NCBI RefSeq assembly: GCF_003946575.1
Contig: NZ_RHOP01000001.1
Coordinates: 62,001-126,000, forward strand
Length of the DNA: 64,000 bases
Direction: 5' to 3'
DNA from: Companilactobacillus jidongensis
Lineage (GTDB): Bacteria > Bacillota > Bacilli > Lactobacillales > Lactobacillaceae
Shown: positions 16,678 to 27,360 of the stretch, in pieces
Numbering within the stretch: the stretch's first letter is position 1
Layout: the number at the start of each line of letters is the position of its first letter
The notes under the pieces: generated by a model
Told to the model about the DNA's origin: nothing
The model's database searches: none
Seen by the model: only the letters and a program-made list of their open reading frames with translations
Program-made: the position numbers and the translations under genes

Positions 16678-17792
16678 TGCGTTCAATTGCAATTATGAAG
16701 CGAGTTCTAAAAGAACTCTTAAGAGATAAAAGAACATTAGCCTTAATGTTCGTAGCACCGGTAATTATCCTATTATTAATGAGTTTTATTTTTAACTCTA
16801 ATTCATCAACAAATGTCGACGTTGCAACAGTCGACTTACCTACTTCACTGAATAGTAATATCGGCAGTACCAAACACGTCGATGTACACAAGTACAGTAC
16901 AAAGAAATCTGCCAAAAAAGCTTTAAAGGATGAAAAGGTCGATGCAATCATCCAAAAGAAAGGCAATAATTATGATCTAACATATGCAAATACTGATTCT
17001 ACAAAAACAGCTGCAGTGAAACAAGTCTTCAGTGCTTCATTAACAAAAACGAATGTCAGCACCATGAAGAACCAATTGGTTACGACTACAACAGCTCTAG
17101 CAAAATTAACCGGTCAAACTGCACCTAGTGCTTCATCAAATGTCTCCACACCAAAAATTCACAACCATTATGTTTATGGTGATAAAGACACTGGATTCTT
17201 CGATAAAATTCTACCAGTTCTAATGGGATTCTTCGTCTTCTTCTTCGTATTCCTAATTTCAGGTATGGCACTTCTCAAAGAACGTACCAGTGGAACACTT
17301 GATAGATTACTGGCAACACCTGTTAAACGTTCTGAAATCGTCTATGGTTACATGCTAAGTTACGGTATCTTAGCAATCGTTCAAACTATTATTATTGTTT
17401 TAACGACTGTTTGGTTACTGGGAATCGAGGTCAAGGGTAATATCATCTCGGTTATCTTCATAAACCTAATACTATCATTGGTTGCTTTGGCATTTGGTAT
17501 CCTGCTATCCACCTTTGCTAAATCTGAATTCCAAATGATGCAATTCATTCCTATCGTGGTTATTCCCCAAGTGTTCTTCTCAGGAATCATCCCATTGGAT
17601 TCAATGGCACATTGGGTCAGTGATATCTCATATATCATTCCCATCAAGTACTCTGGTGATGCCGTATCTGCCATCATCATGCAAGGAACAGGTATTCTTT
17701 CATTATGGCCTGACATCCTTGTCCTATTAGGAATCTTACTCGTACTAACATTCCTAAATGTCGTTGGTTTAAAACGTTATCGTAAAGTCTAA
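16677..17792 (+). CDS. ABC-2 type permease
   Basis: 371 residues: an N-terminal membrane helix (about 24-42), a large extracytoplasmic domain of about 150 residues with Lys/Thr-rich sequence, then five or more membrane helices from about residue 180 to the end, including the conserved ERTSGTLDRLLATPV cytoplasmic loop typical of ABC-2 permeases. It pairs with the ATPase upstream, with start and stop overlapping by one base. This is the YhgE/DrrB-like layout known from multidrug and lipid exporters. A partial terminator separates it from the TetR gene. Confidence 0.92.
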   Translation: MRSIAIMKRVLKELLRDKRTLALMFVAPVIILLLMSFIFNSNSSTNVDVATVDLPTSLNSNIGSTKHVDVHKYSTKKSAKKALKDEKVDAIIQKKGNNYDLTYANTDSTKTAAVKQVFSASLTKTNVSTMKNQLVTTTTALAKLTGQTAPSASSNVSTPKIHNHYVYGDKDTGFFDKILPVLMGFFVFFFVFLISGMALLKERTSGTLDRLLATPVKRSEIVYGYMLSYGILAIVQTIIIVLTTVWLLGIEVKGNIISVIFINLILSLVALAFGILLSTFAKSEFQMMQFIPIVVIPQVFFSGIIPLDSMAHWVSDISYIIPIKYSGDAVSAIIMQGTGILSLWPDILVLLGILLVLTFLNVVGLKRYRKV

Positions 17793-17805
17793 AAAAAATA
17801 GAATG

Positions 17806-17837
17806 GAGATAAACAGTTATCTATTTATCTCTTTTTT
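17806..17837 (+). terminator. Hairpin between the ABC permease and the TetR gene
   Basis: GAGATAAA (17806-17813) pairs with TTTATCTC (17824-17831), followed by six T. It would lower TetR expression relative to the transporter if all are on one transcript. Confidence 0.65.
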
Positions 17838-17859
17838 CTGAATAAAAGGAGATATAAAT

Positions 17860-18498
17860 ATGGAGTCCAATATTTTTGCAAACTATCGTGATTGGATTAC
17901 CAGTCAAAAAATACCTCATGGGAAAAAAGCTGTTTTGCTGGCGGGATTAGAATTATTCTCCAAGAATGGTTATCATGGAACCCCGACCGCAGACATTGCC
18001 AAAAAGGCAGGTGTCAGCCAAGCAACAATTTTTAAATATTTCAAAACAAAACAGGATCTACTTATCACGATCATCAAACCTATTATCGAAAACATGGTCC
18101 CAAACTATCGTGATCAATTTTTAAGTGGTATGAATAAATATCATAATCTCGAAGAATGGGTAAACTTTGTGGTAAGAGACCGCTATAAGTTTCTAAAAGA
18201 TAATTCAGATGCAGCAATTATCTTACTATCGGAAATGATGATAAACCAAACGGTTAGAGATTTATTCTTTGAAATTTTTGAAAAATCTGTTCCTGTGGTT
18301 AAAACCACTATTGTTAATAAACTCGAATCAAGTAATGAAGTTCGCGATGATCTCGACTTGAGTGGAATCATCAGAACCATTGTTGGACAATTCATTCCCT
18401 ACTTCTTCCAACAATATCTAGTCCCTAACTCAATTGAAGATGAGGAACATGACTTAGAACAAATGGTAGATTTAATTATGCACGCTATTGCAAAATAA
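17860..18498 (+). CDS. TetR/AcrR family regulator
   Basis: 212 residues. The N-terminal helix-turn-helix spans about 20-68 (GLELFSKNGYHGTPTADIAK, then AGVSQATIFKYFKTK), followed by an all-helical ligand domain. It lies 67 bases behind an ABC-2 exporter operon in the same direction and most likely represses that operon. A TGAGT-N8-ACTCA palindrome in the exporter promoter is a fitting operator. The inducer is unknown. Confidence 0.9.
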   Translation: MESNIFANYRDWITSQKIPHGKKAVLLAGLELFSKNGYHGTPTADIAKKAGVSQATIFKYFKTKQDLLITIIKPIIENMVPNYRDQFLSGMNKYHNLEEWVNFVVRDRYKFLKDNSDAAIILLSEMMINQTVRDLFFEIFEKSVPVVKTTIVNKLESSNEVRDDLDLSGIIRTIVGQFIPYFFQQYLVPNSIEDEEHDLEQMVDLIMHAIAK

Positions 18499-18534
18499 AA
18501 AATCGAAATCTCATAATGAGGTTTCGATTTTTTA
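18497..18534. terminator. Bidirectional terminator, TetR gene against whiA
   Basis: AAATCGAAA and TTTCGATTT arms with inner CTCAT/ATGAG pairing, flanked by A-run and T-run, between two convergent genes. Its minus-strand use overlaps the whiA stop. Confidence 0.85.
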
Positions 18535-19464
18535 TACGGCTTCTTCAGCCATTTGATTCAATTTTCGTAGTCGGTGATTGATACCAGACTTAGATATAGC
18601 ACCACTTGGCACCATATCACCTAATTCCTTCAAAGAAACTTCCGGATTCTCTAATCTTAAGACAGCAATTTCACGTAATTTAACAGGTAATGAATCCAAA
18701 CCAATCGTGCTTTGAAGATGCTTGATATTCTCAACTTGACGTTCAGCTGCTGCAACGGTTTTATTAATATTGGCATTCTCGCAATTGACCAGTCGATTAA
18801 CAGAATTACGCATATCACGGACGATCCGAATGTCTTCAAACTTCAGCATGGCATTAGTTGCTCCAACAACTTGTAAGAAGTCCGCAATTTTCTCTGCTTC
18901 CTTCAGATAAACAATATAGCCATTACGACGTTGTGTAACTCTAGCATTCAAATTAAAATGATTCATCATTTGAGCAATGCCATCGTTGTGGGTTTCATAG
19001 AGTGAATAAATCTCCAAATGATATCTGGATGTCTCGGGATTATTAACACTACCAGTAGCCAAGAATGCTCCCCGAAGATATGAACGCATGCGTTGATCTT
19101 CATCAAGGATATCTTCAGGTACATCAGTATTGATCGACAATCCCGTATCATCTAAGATACCTAGGTCTTTTAGGACCTTTTCAGTATCATATTTTAAGCG
19201 AACAAGATATTGATTGTTCTTTTTTAATTTCATTTTTTTACGAACCAATAGTTCTGATTCCATCCCGTAACGCAATTTAATGAGTGAAAAAATCCTACGA
19301 GCAATCGCAGGATTCTCCGTTTGCGCTGTCAAAACAAAATGATGATTCTGTAAACTCAACGAACCATTCATTCTCAGCAAGGCTGATAATTCAACACGTG
19401 CATGTTCGGGATGAACTTCTAAACTAGTGAGTTCCTTTTTTACTTCACTTGCGTAAGAAGCCAC
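18532..19464 (-). CDS. whiA: WhiA, DNA-binding regulator of cell division
   Basis: 310-residue WhiA: an N-terminal LAGLIDADG-type fold (residues 1 to about 200, with [12 protein letters not shown] and [12 protein letters not shown]) and a C-terminal helix-turn-helix (about 225-305, with [12 protein letters not shown] and [15 protein letters not shown]-like sequence). In Firmicutes it binds DNA and influences division and chromosome segregation. It starts with GTG, which overlaps the yvcK stop by one base, and GAGGTGA lies seven bases upstream. It is the last gene of the rapZ-yvcK-whiA operon. Confidence 0.96.
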   Translation of the reverse strand: MASYASEVKKELTSLEVHPEHARVELSALLRMNGSLSLQNHHFVLTAQTENPAIARRIFSLIKLRYGMESELLVRKKMKLKKNNQYLVRLKYDTEKVLKDLGILDDTGLSINTDVPEDILDEDQRMRSYLRGAFLATGSVNNPETSRYHLEIYSLYETHNDGIAQMMNHFNLNARVTQRRNGYIVYLKEAEKIADFLQVVGATNAMLKFEDIRIVRDMRNSVNRLVNCENANINKTVAAAERQVENIKHLQSTIGLDSLPVKLREIAVLRLENPEVSLKELGDMVPSGAISKSGINHRLRKLNQMAEEAV

Positions 19465-20498
19465 TAGTGTCTCACCTCATTTTTTCTATTTCCAGATTGA
19501 AATGATAAATTCAAAACTTCACGACCAATTTTTTTACCATCATGAAAGGCTCCATTATCGTGTAAAGATAAAAAGTCGTCTTGAATTACTCGACATCCCA
19601 TATCTCGCAATGCTTTGAAGTCGGGCTTTACCTGACTGACATACTCATCGTATTTTTTATGATCCATGTAACCATCTGGCACTTCTCGAGTATTGACCAA
19701 AACTGTGTCGATGTAATTACCACCTAAATGCTCATTCAAAACGCTAACATGATCAGCATCTGTAAAACCTTCTGTTTCACCGATCTGAGTCATAATATTA
19801 CAGATATACACTACCTCAGCGGGTGTCTGACGAACTGCTTCACCAAGATCACTGATCATTAAGTTAGGTAGAATACTTGTGAACAAACTACCTGGTCCAA
19901 GCACCACGACATCAGCCTGCATAATCGATGCAACGACTGGTAACAGTGACTTAGGTGTTTCATCAGGATTATCCGAATTAGTCACCCAAACACGTTTCAC
20001 GTGTTTACCGGAGTGAGTTATTTCGTGTTCACCTGACAATGTTGTTCCATCTGTGAACTCTGCATTCAGCGTTAATTTAGTATTGCTGGCAGGAAATACC
20101 CGACCATCAATACGCATCATCTTAGATAGTTCTTGAACAGCGTCAAAGATATTAGGTGACATTTCTGACAATGCAGCGATAATTAAGTTTCCAATCGCAT
20201 GACCGGAAAAGAAGTCATCATCACTATTGAAACGATACTGAAAAACATCCAAATCAACTTTTGGCAAATCTGATAGTGATGCTAGAACGTTACGAATATC
20301 CCCAGGTGGTACGACGTTGATGTAATCTCTCAATACACCGGACGAACCGCCATCATCGGCAACGGTCACGATAGCTGTGATATCAGCATCCTTGTTTCTC
20401 AAACTATTTAATACAACTGGTAATCCAGTTCCCCCACCTATAACAACAACCTTTGGACGGCGTCCCTTAACAACACGAACTATCCTATTTGTTGGCAT
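19464..20498 (-). CDS. yvcK: YvcK/CofD-like gluconeogenesis factor
   Basis: 344-residue member of the CofD-like family. The N-terminal glycine-rich loop [14 protein letters not shown] (about residues 16-29) binds a UDP-sugar in studied homologues, and [10 protein letters not shown] and GDIRNVL are also conserved. In Bacillus it is needed for cell shape on gluconeogenic carbon and interacts with cell-wall synthesis. I take the ATG at 20498, with AGAAGG nine bases upstream, over an in-frame TTG at 20504. It overlaps the end of rapZ by 14 bases. Confidence 0.94.
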   Translation of the reverse strand: MPTNRIVRVVKGRRPKVVVIGGGTGLPVVLNSLRNKDADITAIVTVADDGGSSGVLRDYINVVPPGDIRNVLASLSDLPKVDLDVFQYRFNSDDDFFSGHAIGNLIIAALSEMSPNIFDAVQELSKMMRIDGRVFPASNTKLTLNAEFTDGTTLSGEHEITHSGKHVKRVWVTNSDNPDETPKSLLPVVASIMQADVVVLGPGSLFTSILPNLMISDLGEAVRQTPAEVVYICNIMTQIGETEGFTDADHVSVLNEHLGGNYIDTVLVNTREVPDGYMDHKKYDEYVSQVKPDFKALRDMGCRVIQDDFLSLHDNGAFHDGKKIGREVLNLSFQSGNRKNEVRH

Positions 20499-21399
20499 GT
20501 TCAATTACCTTCTTTTGAGATTTTTCCATATCACGATGTGTGATATCAACGTAATAGTTATCTTTTAAATCTGTGCCTAACCTTTGTGCAATAGCAACTG
20601 AACGATGTTGTCCACCAGTACAGCCGATAGCAATCGTTAAACTAGTTTTGCCTTCCTTTTCATATCCAGGAATAATGTCTTTTAATAAATCAGCTAATTT
20701 ACTATAAAAATTCTCAGTTACTGGATCATCCATTACATAATCATATACTGGCTTATCCATGCCCGTCTTGGTCTTAAGACTGTCCACATAAAATGGATTC
20801 TTCAGGAATCTGACATCCATGACAATGTCGGCATCAATTGGTAAACCATATTTGAAGCCGAATGACATAACTTCAATATGAAATGTTGGCGTACCTGAAC
20901 TCTCTTGGAAATTATCAAATATTTCTTCACGAAGCTGTCTTGGAGTTAAATCAGTCGTATCAATCTCAACTTGCGCACGACTTCTGATTTCTGAAAGTAA
21001 CTCACGTTCCTTGTGAATGCCATCAAGCAGACGACCTTCCATAGCCAAAGGATGGCTACGACGAGTCTCTTTGTAACGTGAAACTAATTCTTCATCAGAG
21101 GCGTTCAGAAATAGAATCCTCATATCAACTTTTTGTTGTTTTTCTTGTTCATCTTCATCCATTTGAGAAATCATCGAAAAAATCTCATCATAAAACGCAC
21201 GTGAACGAATATCCACAACTAGTGCGACTTTTTTGATTGTTCCAGATTCATGAACTAATTCCCAGAACTTAGGTAGAAGATTTGGTGGCATATTATCAAT
21301 ACAGAAATATCCCAGATCTTCGAAAGATTGCATTGCTACAGTCTTACCAGCACCACTCATACCGGTTACGATTACCAAACTTTGCATGTCTTTTGACAT
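20485..21399 (-). CDS. rapZ: RapZ/YvcJ nucleotide-binding protein
   Basis: 304 residues, Walker A GMSGAGKT at about 13-20, with the C-terminal domain containing [10 protein letters not shown], which binds a metabolite or RNA in relatives. Escherichia coli RapZ is an RNA adaptor controlling GlmS, while the Bacillus form affects competence and binds GTP. Here it is first of the rapZ-yvcK-whiA operon, with its own promoter. Which activity applies in lactobacilli cannot be read from sequence. Confidence 0.95.
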   Translation of the reverse strand: MSKDMQSLVIVTGMSGAGKTVAMQSFEDLGYFCIDNMPPNLLPKFWELVHESGTIKKVALVVDIRSRAFYDEIFSMISQMDEDEQEKQQKVDMRILFLNASDEELVSRYKETRRSHPLAMEGRLLDGIHKERELLSEIRSRAQVEIDTTDLTPRQLREEIFDNFQESSGTPTFHIEVMSFGFKYGLPIDADIVMDVRFLKNPFYVDSLKTKTGMDKPVYDYVMDDPVTENFYSKLADLLKDIIPGYEKEGKTSLTIAIGCTGGQHRSVAIAQRLGTDLKDNYYVDITHRDMEKSQKKVIEHANK

Positions 21400-21422
21400 A
21401 GTGCACCTCGCATTCGGATATA

Positions 21423-21451
21423 ATCATACCACAACGTGCCTGGTGTGTCAT
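21423..21451 (-). promoter_or_regulatory. Promoter of rapZ-yvcK-whiA
   Basis: Minus-strand ATGACA (21451-21446), 17 bases, TATGAT (21428-21423), located 23 bases upstream of the rapZ start. Confidence 0.7.
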
Positions 21452-21462
21452 TTTTAGGCAAT

Positions 21463-21491
21463 AAAAAAGCTTGACTATCATTAGCCAAGTT
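21463..21491 (-). terminator. Terminator of the XRE/DUF3278 unit
   Basis: Minus-strand stem AACTTGGCT/AGTCAAGCT with a six-base loop and T-run, directly after the membrane-protein stop. Confidence 0.8.
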
Positions 21492-21498
21492 AATAATT

Positions 21499-22026
21499 TT
21501 AATCACGATATCTTCTTAAATGTGAGTAATCAATAACTAAAGAAAAGAATCCAAAAATTGTCGCAAATATACTTGCAGTCATTAGCATATCCAAGGAAAC
21601 TAAAAATGACATCAAATCAACACCATCCTTATGCATACCCACAGCATAGAAAATACAATAAATCATCGTACATATAACGGTTCGACGAATATCTCGCTTC
21701 AAAATCATCCTTCTAACATCTTTGTAATTCATGGCCGATACATCAGTAATATTTAACTTCAACTTGTGAATTGCAATGACGGTATACATTCCACTACCGA
21801 GCATCAGGAATAAAAGATTGAAAAACAAATAATTTTGTAAAGATTGGAAATTATTTCTGCCAACTAACTCCACTACAATTGTCGAAACTAATAAATAATA
21901 GAACAATATCATGTATGCATTATTACCAATACGATTCAATTCACTACGACGATACTCATCTAATTCTCCATCGATCCCGTAAAAATATTTGATAAACTTA
22001 GTTGAAAAGGATTCCCTAGTTTTCAT
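21499..22026 (-). CDS. Small membrane protein, DUF3278-like
   Basis: 175 residues: a charged N-terminus (KYFYGIDGELDEYRRSE at 13-29), then four hydrophobic segments (about 35-53, 64-84, 115-133 and 140-165). The GIDGxLDEYRRxExxRIGNN block matches my memory of the DUF3278 family, which often pairs with a small XRE regulator. No enzymatic motif is visible. Its ribosome binding site lies inside the end of the regulator gene, and the two genes are four bases apart, so they form one autoregulated unit between uvrA and rapZ. The function is unknown. Confidence 0.7.
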   Translation of the reverse strand: MKTRESFSTKFIKYFYGIDGELDEYRRSELNRIGNNAYMILFYYLLVSTIVVELVGRNNFQSLQNYLFFNLLFLMLGSGMYTVIAIHKLKLNITDVSAMNYKDVRRMILKRDIRRTVICTMIYCIFYAVGMHKDGVDLMSFLVSLDMLMTASIFATIFGFFSLVIDYSHLRRYRD

Positions 22027-22030
22027 AACT

Positions 22031-22219
22031 TTATTCCTCCCAGAATAGTTGATTCAGATCGGTCCCCAGAGCTTTTGCTAATTTGATGCACAAGTCCAAT
22101 GATGGATTGTACTTGTTATTTTCAATCATATTTATTGTTTGACGTGCAACTCCTATTTCTGAAGCTAATTTAATTTGCGAAATCTTCAATCCCGTGCGAT
22201 ATTCTTTTACTCGATTCAT
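22031..22219 (-). CDS. Small XRE-family transcriptional regulator
   Basis: 62 residues, essentially only a helix-turn-helix: ISQIKLASEIGVARQTINMIE at about 14-34, followed by KYNPSLDLCIKLAKALGTDL. This is the compact Cro/CI-like form that typically controls an adjacent membrane-protein gene, here the DUF3278-like gene four bases downstream. Its promoter is bracketed by two copies of a near-palindrome arranged as a perfect 19-base inverted repeat, so autoregulation is likely. Confidence 0.85.
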   Translation of the reverse strand: MNRVKEYRTGLKISQIKLASEIGVARQTINMIENNKYNPSLDLCIKLAKALGTDLNQLFWEE

Positions 22220-22233
22220 AAATCCTGCCTTTT

Positions 22234-22298
22234 ATGTCATATATATTTGACACCTTAAGTATATAACGTATACAAACAATGTCAAATATATATGACAT
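22234..22298 (-). promoter_or_regulatory. Promoter flanked by a perfect 19-bp inverted repeat (XRE operator candidate)
   Basis: ATGTCATATATATTTGACA at 22234-22252 and its exact inverse complement at 22280-22298 are separated by 27 bases. Each arm is itself nearly palindromic (TGTCA-N8-TGACA). The minus-strand promoter TTGACA (22285-22280), 16 bases, TATACT (22263-22258) lies so that one arm covers the -35 and the other lies just downstream of the start point. Confidence 0.8.
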
Positions 22299-22309
22299 AT
22301 TTGAACACA

Positions 22310-22340
22310 AAAAAACCCGACCAATGAAGGTCGAGTTAAA
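22310..22340 (-). terminator. Terminator of uvrBA
   Basis: Minus-strand AACTCGACC/GGTCGGGTT stem with a six-base loop and seven T, just after the uvrA stop. Confidence 0.85.
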
Positions 22341-22342
22341 TA

Positions 22343-25231
22343 TCATTTTTTAGATTTGCTAGTAGTTTTCTTCTCAGATTTCTTTTCAGCATCAAGTGTT
22401 CGTTTAGTATCACGTTCCAAAATCGGCTTCAAATATTGACCAGTGTAGCTTTCTTTCACTTCACATATTTCCTCAGGTGTACCAGTAGCGACAACTTGCC
22501 CGCCGCCTTCTCCACCTTCAGGTCCAAGGTCAATGACCCAATCAGACGATTTGATAACATCCAGATTGTGTTCGATAACTAACACTGTATTACCTTCATC
22601 AACTAAGCGTTGAAGGACTCCTAACAAACGCTTGATGTCATCCGTGTGTAATCCAGTTGTAGGTTCATCAAGAATATAGAAATTCTGACCAGCTGATTTC
22701 TTATACAATTCTGAAGCAAGCTTCATACGTTGAGCCTCACCACCAGATAATTGTGTAGCTGATTGTCCCATTGAGACATAGCCAAGGCCAACATCAACAA
22801 TTGTTTGAAGTTTTCTTCTAATCTTTGGAATATTGTTGAAAAATTCAAGTGCATCTTCAACCTTCATATCCAAAACTTCGGCGATATTCTTACCTTTGTA
22901 TGTAACTTCAAGTGTTTCTGAATTATATCTTGTACCATGACAAACCTCACAAGGCACATAGACATCCGGCAAAAAGTTCATTTCAATCTTAATAATTCCA
23001 TCACCATGACAATTTTCACAACGTCCACCCTTGACATTAAATGAGAATCTGCCCTTTTTATATCCACGAAGTTTGGCCTCATTTGTTTGAGCAAACAAAT
23101 CACGAATATCATCAAAAACACCCGTATACGTAGCAGGATTACTTCGAGGTGTACGTCCAATTGGACTCTGGTCAATGGCAATCATCTTTTCGAGTTTTTC
23201 ATAACCAGTGATTTTTTTGTACTTACCAGGCTTGTGTGAATTACGATTCATCTTTTGTGCCAAAGCACGCTTAAGAATTGTATTAACTAAAGTGGATTTT
23301 CCAGAACCGGAAACACCAGTAACGGAAATGAACTTACCTAATGGGAACTTAACATCGATTTTTTTCAGGTTATTCTCTTCAGCACCAAACACTTCAACGA
23401 AATCACCACTGCCATCTTTACGTTCAAGTGGTACCTTAATGAACTTCTTACCCGACAAATATTGTCCAGTTAATGACTTAGCACTACGCATAACTTGCTT
23501 AGGTGTTCCAGCGGCCACAATTTGACCACCTTTTTCACCTGCACCAGGGCCAACATCAATCAAGTAATCTGCAGCCAACATTGTATCCTCGTCGTGCTCA
23601 ACAACGATCAAGGTATTACCAAGATCACGCATTTTCTTCAATGAACTGATCAAACGATTGTTGTCACGTTGATGCAACCCAATGGAAGGCTCATCAAGAA
23701 TGTACATAACTCCTGACAAGTTAGAACCAATCTGTGTAGCCAAACGAATACGTTGAGCCTCACCACCAGATAGTGTTCCGGCAGAACGTGACAAAGTCAA
23801 ATAATCCAATCCAACGTTAATCAGGAATGATAGACGATCTTTAACTTCTTTCAAAATCGGCTTAGCAATTACAGTATTTTGTTCACCCAAAGTAATGCCA
23901 TCGAAAAATGGTAATTCTTTCTTGATTGATAGATTTGATACTTCCGCAATATCTTGTCCTCCAACTTTGACAGACAAAGCTTGACGATTCAATCTCTTAC
24001 CATGACAAACAGGGCAAGTAAGTTCAGTCATATACTTACGCATAACTTCACGTGTAAAGTCACTGTTTGTTTCGTGGTAACGACGATTGATATTAGGAAT
24101 TACACCTTCAAACGGAACATCAACATCACGCACATTACCGAAGTCATTCTCATAGTGGAAGTGGAAATTCTTACCGTCAGAACCATTGAGAACAAGGTTC
24201 TTATCATGATCTGATAATTTTTCAAATGGCGTATTCATATCAATTTTGAATTCTTTACAAGCTTGTTCAAGCATTTGTGGATAGTATTGTGAACTAATAG
24301 GATTCCAAGGAAGAATTGCTCCCTCAGCCAGAGTCTTAGATTGATCAGGAACGACCAAATCAATATCAACTTCTAGCTTAATTCCCAAACCATCACAGTT
24401 AGCACATGCGCCAAATGGTGCATTAAATGAGAACAAACGTGGTTCAAGTTCACCAACAGTGAAACCACATAATGGACAAGCATTCTTTTCCGAAAAAACC
24501 ATTGTATCTTTGCCAATGACGTCTATATTCATATATCCATCTGACAAACGTAATGCCGCTTCAACCGAATCAAATAAACGTGACTTGATATGATCATTGA
24601 TAACAATTCTATCAACAACAACATCGATATCGTGTTTTTTATTTTTATCAAGTTCAATGTCTTCACTAATGTCATGCATTTCACCATCAACAAGAATTCT
24701 GACATAGCCTTGCTTTTGAATCTGAGCAAGAGCCTTTTTATGTTGACCTTTTTTGGCACGAATAACCGGTGAAAGAACTTGTAATTTTGTTTTTTCGTCT
24801 AATTTCAAAACAGCATCAACCATTTGTTGTGCTGATTGACTAGTGATCACTGTACCGTCATTAGGACAAATTGGTGTTCCAACACGTGCCCATAATAGAC
24901 GCAAGTAATCATTAATTTCGGTAACAGTACCAACAGTCGAACGAGGATTCTTTGAAGTCGTCTTCTGATCGATAGATATAGCAGGACTTAACCCATCGAT
25001 CGAATCAACGTCAGGTTTGTCCATCTGTCCTAAGAACTGACGCGCATATGAAGATAAACTCTCTACATAACGACGTTGTCCTTCAGCATACAAAGTATCA
25101 AAGGCCAGCGAACTCTTACCAGAACCTGACAATCCTGTCATTACGACTAACTTGTCACGGGGTATAGTGACATCAACATTCTTTAAGTTGTGAGCACGTG
25201 CTCCATGAATTACGATTTTATCATTTAACAT
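22343..25231 (-). CDS. uvrA: UvrABC excision nuclease subunit A
   Basis: 962-residue dimeric ABC ATPase that scans DNA for bulky damage and loads UvrB. It shows two ATPase modules: the first Walker [10 protein letters not shown] near residue 33, the second GVSGSGKST near 644, signatures LSGGEAQR in both halves, and zinc clusters CPLCGF-type near 255 and CENCHGDG near 740. The lysine-rich tail ([13 protein letters not shown]) is common in lactobacilli. It lies two bases after uvrB and ends at a clear terminator. Confidence 0.98.
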   Translation of the reverse strand: MLNDKIVIHGARAHNLKNVDVTIPRDKLVVMTGLSGSGKSSLAFDTLYAEGQRRYVESLSSYARQFLGQMDKPDVDSIDGLSPAISIDQKTTSKNPRSTVGTVTEINDYLRLLWARVGTPICPNDGTVITSQSAQQMVDAVLKLDEKTKLQVLSPVIRAKKGQHKKALAQIQKQGYVRILVDGEMHDISEDIELDKNKKHDIDVVVDRIVINDHIKSRLFDSVEAALRLSDGYMNIDVIGKDTMVFSEKNACPLCGFTVGELEPRLFSFNAPFGACANCDGLGIKLEVDIDLVVPDQSKTLAEGAILPWNPISSQYYPQMLEQACKEFKIDMNTPFEKLSDHDKNLVLNGSDGKNFHFHYENDFGNVRDVDVPFEGVIPNINRRYHETNSDFTREVMRKYMTELTCPVCHGKRLNRQALSVKVGGQDIAEVSNLSIKKELPFFDGITLGEQNTVIAKPILKEVKDRLSFLINVGLDYLTLSRSAGTLSGGEAQRIRLATQIGSNLSGVMYILDEPSIGLHQRDNNRLISSLKKMRDLGNTLIVVEHDEDTMLAADYLIDVGPGAGEKGGQIVAAGTPKQVMRSAKSLTGQYLSGKKFIKVPLERKDGSGDFVEVFGAEENNLKKIDVKFPLGKFISVTGVSGSGKSTLVNTILKRALAQKMNRNSHKPGKYKKITGYEKLEKMIAIDQSPIGRTPRSNPATYTGVFDDIRDLFAQTNEAKLRGYKKGRFSFNVKGGRCENCHGDGIIKIEMNFLPDVYVPCEVCHGTRYNSETLEVTYKGKNIAEVLDMKVEDALEFFNNIPKIRRKLQTIVDVGLGYVSMGQSATQLSGGEAQRMKLASELYKKSAGQNFYILDEPTTGLHTDDIKRLLGVLQRLVDEGNTVLVIEHNLDVIKSSDWVIDLGPEGGEGGGQVVATGTPEEICEVKESYTGQYLKPILERDTKRTLDAEKKSEKKTTSKSKK

Positions 25232-25233
25232 AG

Positions 25234-27243
25234 TTACTTCATTTCCGCCTTCAAATCTAGAATTGTGTCACGCAAATTAGCAGCAGCCTCAAAGTCTAGT
25301 TTCTTAGCAGCGGCTTCCATTTGTTCTTGTAAGTTACCAAGTAACTCGTTTTGTTCCTTCTTCGACATGTCTTCGAATTTAAGATCATCATCGATCTTTT
25401 CAGATTCAGAAGCAGTATTGTCGACCTTTTGGAACATTGAAATAGCATCACGAATTGGCTTAACGATCGTCTTAGGTGTAATGCCATGTTCTTCATTAAA
25501 CTTCTCCTGTAACTCACGACGGTGCTTCGTCTTAGAAATAGCACCTTCCATTGATTCAGTTACAGAATCAGTATACATGATAACTTTACCATTCTCATTA
25601 CGAGATGCACGTCCAATGATTTGGATAAGTGAACGCTCTGAACGTAAGAATCCTTCTTTGTCAGCATCCAAAATTGCAATCAACGAAACTTCTGGCACAT
25701 CGATACCTTCACGAAGCAAGTTGATACCTATCAAAACATCAAACTTACCTAAACGTAAGTCACGAATAATCTTAGTCCGTTCCAAAGTTTTGATATCACT
25801 GTGCAAATATCTAACTTTGATTCCAAGATCCTTGAAGTAATCACTTAAATCTTCGGCCATCTTCTTAGTCAATGTCGTTACGAAGACACGCTCATGTTTT
25901 TCAACACGTTCGTTGATTTCTCCTACCAAATCATCAATCTGTCCCATAATTGGACGGACTTCGATCTTAGGATCAAGCAGTCCTGTTGGACGAATAATCT
26001 GTGTTGCCAAATGATCAGTTCGATCCATTTCGTAGGGACCTGGTGTAGCTGAAACATACAAAATACGGTTAACATGTTTTTCGAATTCTTCTAGCTTCAG
26101 AGGGCGGTTGTCCAATGCACTAGGCAGACGGAATCCATAATTAACTAACATCTGCTTACGTGCACGATCACCATTGTACATACCACGAACTTGCGGCATC
26201 GTAACATGTGATTCATCGACCATGATATTGAAGTCCTTAGGAAAGAAATCTATCAACGTGAATGGAGGTTCACCTTCGGCACGTCCTTCCATGTGACGTG
26301 AATAATTCTCGATACCAGATGTGTAGCCCATTTCACGCATCATTTCAATATCATACTCAGTACGTTGTTTAATCCGTTGAGCCTCTAACAATTTGCCTTC
26401 TTTGGTAAATGTCGCAACCTGCGTATCCATTTCTTTTTGGATACGGTCAAGTGCATCTTCCATCTTTGAATCACTAATCATAAAGTGAGTAGCTGGGAAG
26501 ATACCGATATGATCCATTTGACCCTTGATTTCACCAGTCAAAGCATCCATTTCAATAATTCGATCAATCTCATCACCAAAAAATTCTACACGAATAGCGT
26601 TATCATCACGTGAAGCTGGAAAAATATCCACAACATCCCCACGTACACGAAAACGGCCACGCTGAAAATCAATATCATTGCGTTCAAATTGATTATCAAC
26701 TAACTTCTCCAATAAGTCATTACGGCCTAATTCCTGACCCACACGCAGTGAAATAATACTGTCAGAATATTCCTTAGGATCACCTAGACCAAAGATACAA
26801 GAAACAGATGCCACAACAATAACGTCATTACGTTCAAGCAATGAACTAGTTGCCGAGTGACGAAGCTTATCGATTTCATCATTGATACTAGAATCCTTCT
26901 CGATATAAGTATCACTTGATGGAACATACGCCTCCGGCTGATAGTAGTCATAATAACTGACAAAGTACTCAACTGCATTGTTAGGGAAAAACTCCTTGAA
27001 TTCCCCATAAAGCTGTCCAGCCAACGTCTTGTTATGTGAAAGAATCAAAGTTGGTTTATTCAAATTCTTAATAACATTTGCCATCGTAAAAGTCTTACCC
27101 GTACCAGTTGCTCCCTCAAGTATAACTTCTTTATCGCCAGCCTTAAAATCATTAGTAATCTTATCGATTGCTTGTTGCTGATCCCCTGCTGGTGAATACT
27201 TCGAAACCAAATCAAACTTATTATCGTCTACTCTATCTATCAA
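25234..27243 (-). CDS. uvrB: UvrABC excision nuclease subunit B
   Basis: DNA helicase-like damage verifier, 669 residues from the chosen start: Walker A GATGTGKT near 40, the beta-hairpin [10 protein letters not shown] near 92-101, DESHVTMPQ (DEAD-like box) near 335, helicase motif [11 protein letters not shown] near 535, and a C-terminal UVR motif near 630-665 that binds UvrC. I prefer TTG at 27243, giving an [16 protein letters not shown] start, because GGAGG lies eight bases upstream. The ATG at 27258 has no ribosome site. An SOS-type box lies upstream. Confidence 0.97.
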   Translation of the reverse strand: MIDRVDDNKFDLVSKYSPAGDQQQAIDKITNDFKAGDKEVILEGATGTGKTFTMANVIKNLNKPTLILSHNKTLAGQLYGEFKEFFPNNAVEYFVSYYDYYQPEAYVPSSDTYIEKDSSINDEIDKLRHSATSSLLERNDVIVVASVSCIFGLGDPKEYSDSIISLRVGQELGRNDLLEKLVDNQFERNDIDFQRGRFRVRGDVVDIFPASRDDNAIRVEFFGDEIDRIIEMDALTGEIKGQMDHIGIFPATHFMISDSKMEDALDRIQKEMDTQVATFTKEGKLLEAQRIKQRTEYDIEMMREMGYTSGIENYSRHMEGRAEGEPPFTLIDFFPKDFNIMVDESHVTMPQVRGMYNGDRARKQMLVNYGFRLPSALDNRPLKLEEFEKHVNRILYVSATPGPYEMDRTDHLATQIIRPTGLLDPKIEVRPIMGQIDDLVGEINERVEKHERVFVTTLTKKMAEDLSDYFKDLGIKVRYLHSDIKTLERTKIIRDLRLGKFDVLIGINLLREGIDVPEVSLIAILDADKEGFLRSERSLIQIIGRASRNENGKVIMYTDSVTESMEGAISKTKHRRELQEKFNEEHGITPKTIVKPIRDAISMFQKVDNTASESEKIDDDLKFEDMSKKEQNELLGNLQEQMEAAAKKLDFEAAANLRDTILDLKAEMK

Positions 27244-27269
27244 AAATTCATCCTCCATAAAGCTAAAAA

Positions 27270-27312
27270 ATACACCTAACTCTGTGAATTAGATGTAATT
27301 TGCGTTAGGCAC
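27270..27312 (-). terminator. Possible terminator/leader hairpin between the Atg22-like gene and uvrB
   Basis: Minus-strand GCCTAAC...GTTAGGTG with a T-run (TATTTTTT) just before uvrB. It could end the upstream transporter transcript, though it also lies inside the likely uvrB leader. Confidence 0.45.
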
Positions 27313-27338
27313 AAATATGTGTCTTTATATTAACATAT

Positions 27339-27352
27339 CGAACATACTTTCG
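27339..27352. promoter_or_regulatory. LexA (DinR-type) SOS box candidate upstream of uvrB
   Basis: CGAACATACTTTCG matches the Gram-positive SOS consensus CGAAC-N4-GTTCG with one mismatch. It lies about 100 bases upstream of the uvrB start, in the intergenic region. Confidence 0.65.
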
Positions 27353-27360
27353 CTATGTTT

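Noticed and set aside
25265-25840. Long plus-strand reading frame of 191 codons inside uvrB
   Set aside because: Exact antisense shadow of a well-supported gene, Ser/Leu-rich with no ribosome site; same reasoning applied to the other antisense frames in secA, hpf, uvrA, pst and rny.
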